Assembly: GCA_913051905.1 (NCBI GenBank)
Contig: CAJXBY010000113.1
Span: 1-8,254, forward strand
Direction of reading: 5' to 3'
DNA from: an uncultured Gammaproteobacteria bacterium
GTDB lineage: Bacteria; Pseudomonadota; Gammaproteobacteria; Arenicellales; UBA868
DNA length: 8,254 nucleotides
Positions 6,337 through 8,254 of the stretch are shown piece after piece. The position numbers and the translations under genes were made by a program. Within the stretch, counting starts at the first letter, position 1. Each line of letters opens with the position of its first letter. Under the pieces are notes generated by a model. That model did not search any database and was not told the DNA's origin. It saw only the letters and a program-made list of their open reading frames with translations.

Positions 6337-6912
6337 ATGGCTGATTTAACATGGTCGCTGGCGGGGCTTTCAGAGGTGACCGGGGTCAGGGCAAGGACGA
6401 TTCGGCACTATATTCAGCAGGACCTGCTGCCTACTGCCAACACTCGGGGTCGAAACGCCCACTACAGCGAACCCCACCGCGACCGCCTGCTGGCCATCCA
6501 CTGCCTGAGAAACCGGGATGGGTTGGGCCTGTCAGCCATCCGGCAGTTGTTCAACAACCTCTCGGCAGAAGAGATTCGTGCGATCGGGGCCGGCGCCAGG
6601 GTGGATCGGGTCAAACTGGCCAGTATCAGGCGGCAGCCCGCTGGGACCGGGCCGCAACGTGATCAGCCCGGTCTGGCCGAAGGGCGGCACGCGGCTGGAC
6701 AGATCGAGCTGTGGGCGACGATCAGAATCACGCCGGATATTGAATTACGGGCCAGAGGTATGGGCCGAGAGGCACTGGCCGCACTGCAGGCCCTGGGTTC
6801 CGAACTGCGCCGAATAATCCAGTACGATTCCGGATCGCAGCCCGTGGACGGGGACAGCGGTACCCGCATTGCGACTTCACTGCTGGCGCCCCTGAACGAG
6901 ACGCTGCTCTAA
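6337..6912 (+). CDS. MerR-family transcriptional regulator, probably leaderless
   Basis: This 191-residue cytosolic DNA-binding protein has a MerR-type winged helix-turn-helix at its N-terminus: about 6-33 (LSEVTGVRARTIRHYIQQDLL), wing about 36-45 (RGRNAHYSE), then RLLAIHCLRNRDGLGLSAIRQLF. After residue 95 comes a Gly/Pro/Gln-rich linker, then a short C-terminal region (about 122-163, IELWATIRITPDIELRARG) that I do not recognise as a known ligand domain. It holds a single Cys (56), so a thiol metal site like that of MerR, ZntR or CueR is unlikely. The family start (a few residues before the first helix) fits ATG 6337. No ribosome site precedes it, and the -10 element ends 6 nt upstream, indicating a leaderless mRNA. 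It lies between two dehydrogenase genes, either of which could be a target, but this is inference from position only. Confidence 0.88.
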   Translation: MADLTWSLAGLSEVTGVRARTIRHYIQQDLLPTANTRGRNAHYSEPHRDRLLAIHCLRNRDGLGLSAIRQLFNNLSAEEIRAIGAGARVDRVKLASIRRQPAGTGPQRDQPGLAEGRHAAGQIELWATIRITPDIELRARGMGREALAALQALGSELRRIIQYDSGSQPVDGDSGTRIATSLLAPLNETLL

Positions 6913-6927
6913 GCGAACGACACTGTT

Positions 6928-6947
6928 CAGGCAGACCGAACTGCCTG
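6928..6947 (+). terminator. Hairpin after the merR-family gene
   Basis: CAGGCAG (6928-6934), loop ACCGAA, CTGCCTG (6941-6947): a perfect 7-bp stem 15 bases after the stop. The following TCTCC is not a T-run, and TTTT comes only at 6958-6961. This may be a weak terminator or an mRNA 3' stabilising hairpin. Confidence 0.45.
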
Positions 6948-6961
6948 TCTCCAGGTGTTTT

Positions 6962-7003
6962 CACCCTTCCCGAATCGACAGTTTGTCTAGCTCGCAAAGG
7001 GTG
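6962..7003. repeat. Nested inverted repeats upstream of the second dehydrogenase
   Basis: CACCCTT (6962-6968) is the exact inverse of AAGGGTG (6997-7003). In the 28-nt spacer is a smaller dyad, GACAGTTTGTC (6977-6987). As RNA this could form a two-level stem; as DNA the inner dyad could be an operator. It lies in the 205-nt gap before the gene at 7118, for which I found no convincing -10/-35. Confidence 0.4.
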
Positions 7004-7067
7004 CGACTCGCTAAAGCGCATCGTATCTCGTTTAATAAGGTATCCACTTGTGGAGAGGTAAACGCCA

Positions 7068-7105
7068 ATGCCAAAGATTTGCTGAGCAGATGATTTTCCA
7101 ATGAG
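7068..7105 (+). other. Two minute upstream ORFs in the leader of the second dehydrogenase
   Basis: ATG 7068 opens a 5-codon frame, MPKIC, ending at TGA 7083-7085. It is preceded by a strong ribosome site GGAGAGG (7052-7058) with 9-nt spacing. A second frame, MIFQ, runs from ATG 7091 to TGA 7103-7105. The first initiation region (GAGAGGTAAAC then ATG) is almost the same as that of glnA. These may be leader peptides, decoy starts or the remnant of a lost gene; coding is unproven. Confidence 0.3.
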
Positions 7106-7117
7106 GGGAGTTGTCCG

Positions 7118-7834
7118 ATGATGCCACTTACCGGCCGGGTCATCATGATCTCCGGAGCCAGTCGCGGCATCGGCCTGGCCGTGGCCAGGCGACTGTTGCG
7201 CGCGGGGGCGCGCTTGAGTCTGGGGGTCCGGAACACGGCCGCCGCCGAAAAGGCGCTGGGTCCGGAGAATACACAGGCTGTGGGCTACTTTACTTATTCT
7301 GCGGGCGACCTGGAATCGGCGGAGCGCTGGATTGCCGGCACCTTGAACACATTCGGCCGGCTGGACGGTCTGGTGAACAATGCCGGAGTCTCTACGCCGG
7401 CATTTGGCCTGACGGATACCGACGAGACCGGGCTGGATACGATGTGGGCGGTCAATGTCAAAGGGCCTATGCGCCTGACCCGTCTGTCGTTGCCCCACCT
7501 TGCCGCCAGCGGCGCCGGCCGGGTCGTCAATATCGCATCGCTTTCTGGAAAACGGCTAAAAAACAACAATATGGGGTATGCGATGACCAAGTTTGCGCTC
7601 ATCGCGCTGACCCACGCCACACGCCGTGAAGGCTGGGCACAAGGAATACGGGCGACTGCAATCTGCCCCAGCTTCGTGCACACTGACATGACGGCTGGCG
7701 TAGAAGGGGTCCCGTCTGTGGACATGATCCAGCCGGACGATCTGGCCGAGCTGGTTGCCACGGCTCTGACCCTGCCGAACAATGCAGTCGTAGCCGAGAT
7801 CCTGGTCAACTACCAGCTTGAAGATATGTTCTGA
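7118..7834 (+). CDS. Short-chain dehydrogenase/reductase (second SDR)
   Basis: This is a 238-residue classical SDR. The cofactor motif SGASRGIG is at 12-19, NNAG at 87-90, and the catalytic Asn113, Ser141, Tyr154 and Lys158 (YAMTK) are all present, so it should be an active soluble NAD(P)(H)-dependent oxidoreductase. Arg38 after the second strand (GVRN) suggests NADP(H) preference. The substrate cannot be read from the sequence. It is clearly diverged from the YdfG-like protein at 5409 and is not a recent duplicate, although the catalytic residues have the same numbers. The ribosome site GGGGAG (7105-7110) is seven bases before ATG 7118; a second ATG follows at once at 7121 and is equally possible. 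It is separated from the merR-family gene by 205 nt of structured sequence, so it probably has its own promoter. Confidence 0.9.
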   Translation: MMPLTGRVIMISGASRGIGLAVARRLLRAGARLSLGVRNTAAAEKALGPENTQAVGYFTYSAGDLESAERWIAGTLNTFGRLDGLVNNAGVSTPAFGLTDTDETGLDTMWAVNVKGPMRLTRLSLPHLAASGAGRVVNIASLSGKRLKNNNMGYAMTKFALIALTHATRREGWAQGIRATAICPSFVHTDMTAGVEGVPSVDMIQPDDLAELVATALTLPNNAVVAEILVNYQLEDMF

Positions 7835-7853
7835 ACAAGTTGTTCTGAACAAG
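7826..7853. repeat. Tandem palindromic repeat at the end of the second SDR gene
   Basis: GTTCTGAACAAG occurs twice (7828-7839 and 7842-7853) with a 14-bp period. The second copy is centred in the perfect dyad TTGTTCTGAACAA, and the junction between copies is also a dyad (GAACAAGTTGTTC). The SDR stop codon TGA (7832-7834) lies in the first copy. No T-run follows, so an intrinsic terminator is unlikely; it looks more like a repeated protein-binding site or a small duplication. Confidence 0.65.
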
Positions 7854-7929
7854 AGCCGCAAGAATGGGCCGCGTTTTGTCCAATCCGATTAGATACGCGC
7901 TGCGCTTGGCTAAAAGGGCCGGTTTGTTG

Positions 7930-7955
7930 CTGTCAGGAAATTTCTGTGACAGAAT
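7930..7955. promoter_or_regulatory. Overlapping dyads in the region upstream of the oxidase gene
   Basis: CTGTCA (7930-7935) and TGACAG (7947-7952) form an inverted repeat with an 11-nt spacer. The overlapping TTCTGTGACAGAA (7943-7955) is a perfect 13-bp dyad. TTGCTG (7927-7932) and CAGAAT (7950-7955), 17 bp apart, could be a poor sigma-70 promoter overlapped by these dyads. This is the best candidate I see for a control site of the downstream oxidase operon, but it is weak. Confidence 0.35.
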
Positions 7956-8000
7956 TCGGCCTGCTGGAAAGTGGCTCCACGGAGGATTAGTGGAGGCGAA

Positions 8001-8069
8001 ATGACCCCTTATATGGCGGTCTTTTTTTATCTCGCGTGGGCCTTGGAAGGAAGCCGGCGCGTGTTTTGA
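8001..8069 (+). CDS. Possible 22-codon leader ORF upstream of the oxidase gene
   Basis: ATG 8001 opens 22 codons ending at TGA 8067-8069. GGAGG at 7992-7996 lies four bases before it, a strong though slightly close ribosome site. The peptide begins MTPYMAVFFYLAWALEG and ends SRRVF: a short hydrophobic aromatic core with a basic tail, like a tiny membrane or leader peptide. The frame runs across a terminator-like element (8003-8028), and its stop codon sits in the first arm of a long inverted repeat (8067-8116). This arrangement suggests a leader whose translation could influence the downstream gene. I know no family for it; chance is a real alternative at this length. Confidence 0.35.
   Translation: MTPYMAVFFYLAWALEGSRRVF
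8003..8028 (+). terminator. Intrinsic-terminator-like element in the oxidase leader
   Basis: GACCCC (8003-8008) pairs with GGCGGTC (8015-8021) with one bulged C and a TTATAT loop, followed at once by seven T residues (8022-8028). This is the longest T-run after a stem in the window. It may end the second SDR transcript or act as an attenuator for the oxidase genes. Confidence 0.5.
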
Positions 8070-8116
8070 GTCTCGAGCAAGGAACACCGCGGTGTTCCGG
8101 CGCCTCGAGATTCTCA
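8067..8116. repeat. 50-nt long inverted repeat directly upstream of the oxidase gene
   Basis: The centre is the perfect 18-bp palindrome GGAACACCGCGGTGTTCC (8081-8098). It is flanked by TCTCGAG (8071-8077) and CTCGAGA (8104-8110), and outside a 2-nt bulge by TGAG (8067-8070) and CTCA (8113-8116). In total 20 base pairs can form. It ends 11 bases before the ribosome site AGAGGA (8128-8133). It could be a large operator or a stable leader hairpin; without a T-run it is not a terminator. Confidence 0.8.
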
Positions 8117-8142
8117 CGGAACAATCCAGAGGAACTGAACGA

Positions 8143-8254
8143 ATGGTTCTTGTTATCGTCCTGCTTCTGCTCGTCGTCGGCTCGGTCCTGTTTCATTTCC
8201 TGAGCCCCTGGTACCTGACCCCGATCGCTTCGAACTGGGGCATGATCGACGACA
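8143..8254 (+). CDS. Cytochrome c oxidase subunit II, N-terminal fragment
   Basis: Only the first 37 codons are in the window; the gene runs off the right edge. The sequence opens with a hydrophobic membrane segment (MVLVIVLLLLVVGSVLFHFL) followed by SPWYLTPIASNWGMIDD. I recognise this as the start of a proteobacterial heme-copper oxidase subunit II, the membrane-anchored subunit that takes electrons from cytochrome c through a CuA centre. The CuA ligands would lie far downstream and cannot be checked here. AGAGGA (8128-8133) is the ribosome site, nine bases before ATG. The oxidase subunit I gene would be expected to follow. Identification rests on a short stretch, so another membrane protein is possible. 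Confidence 0.72.
   Translation, partial: MVLVIVLLLLVVGSVLFHFLSPWYLTPIASNWGMIDD

Noticed and set aside
6728..7498. 256-codon - strand ORF opposite the merR-family and second SDR genes
   Set aside because: It is antisense to two well-supported genes and their gap, with Arg/Pro/Gly-rich composition typical of shadow frames in GC-rich DNA.
7806..8117. 103-codon - strand ORF in the gap before the oxidase gene
   Set aside because: It reads through the inverted repeats and T-run, has no ribosome site that I can see and no recognisable domain.
1..8254. tRNA/rRNA genes, CRISPR arrays, insertion sequences or phage genes
   Set aside because: I saw no regularly spaced repeats, transposase-like or integrase-like proteins, or tRNA-like cloverleaf with conserved bases in the gaps.

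Overview
All genes in this window lie on the + strand. The DNA is fairly GC-rich, and the gene content points to a gammaproteobacterium, probably an aerobic or sulfur-metabolising lineage rather than an enteric. The reasons are an enteric-type glnA-glnL-glnG nitrogen-regulation cluster with NtrC and sigma-54 sites, a TusA-type sulfur carrier next to a PP-loop thiolation-like enzyme, and a heme-copper cytochrome oxidase gene at the right edge. Species cannot be settled from the sequence alone.

Layout. (1) Positions 1-1129 hold the 3' part of a PP-loop ATPase of the MnmA/ThiI-like group with a probable NFACT-R/DUF814-like tail. It overlaps by 4 nt a small TusA-family sulfurtransferase, probably starting at TTG 899. 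(2) Positions 1130-1349 are the glnA control region: two NtrC-type dyads, a textbook sigma-54 -24/-12 promoter and a leader of about 89 nt that can fold. (3) Positions 1350-5314 hold glnA (adenylylatable type I glutamine synthetase), glnL/ntrB (sensor kinase) and glnG/ntrC (sigma-54 activator). A near-perfect NtrC site and a hairpin lie between glnA and glnL, and glnL and glnG overlap by 4 nt. NtrC carries GAFTDA in place of the canonical GAFTGA sigma-54 contact motif. (4) Positions 5409-6155 hold a YdfG-like short-chain dehydrogenase. (5) Positions 6337-6912 hold a MerR-family regulator that looks leaderless: a perfect TATAAT lies 6 nt before its ATG, with a 12-bp palindrome in the promoter spacer. 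(6) Positions 7118-7834 hold a second short-chain dehydrogenase behind a 205-nt gap containing inverted repeats and two minute ORFs. (7) Positions 7835-8142 are a structured intergenic region: tandem palindromic repeats, a dyad, a possible 22-codon leader ORF overlapping a terminator-like element, and a 50-nt inverted repeat. It precedes the start of a cytochrome c oxidase subunit II gene (8143 to the edge).

How the parts work together. GlnL and GlnG should form the nitrogen-responsive switch that drives glnA through the 1160-1250 control region. The NtrC site before glnL probably lets NtrC damp its own synthesis. The PP-loop/TusA pair is best explained as a sulfur-relay module of unproven target. 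The MerR gene sits between two dehydrogenases, but I see no copy of its candidate operator before either. I found no wholly new system; the most intriguing unexplained structure is the cytochrome oxidase leader.
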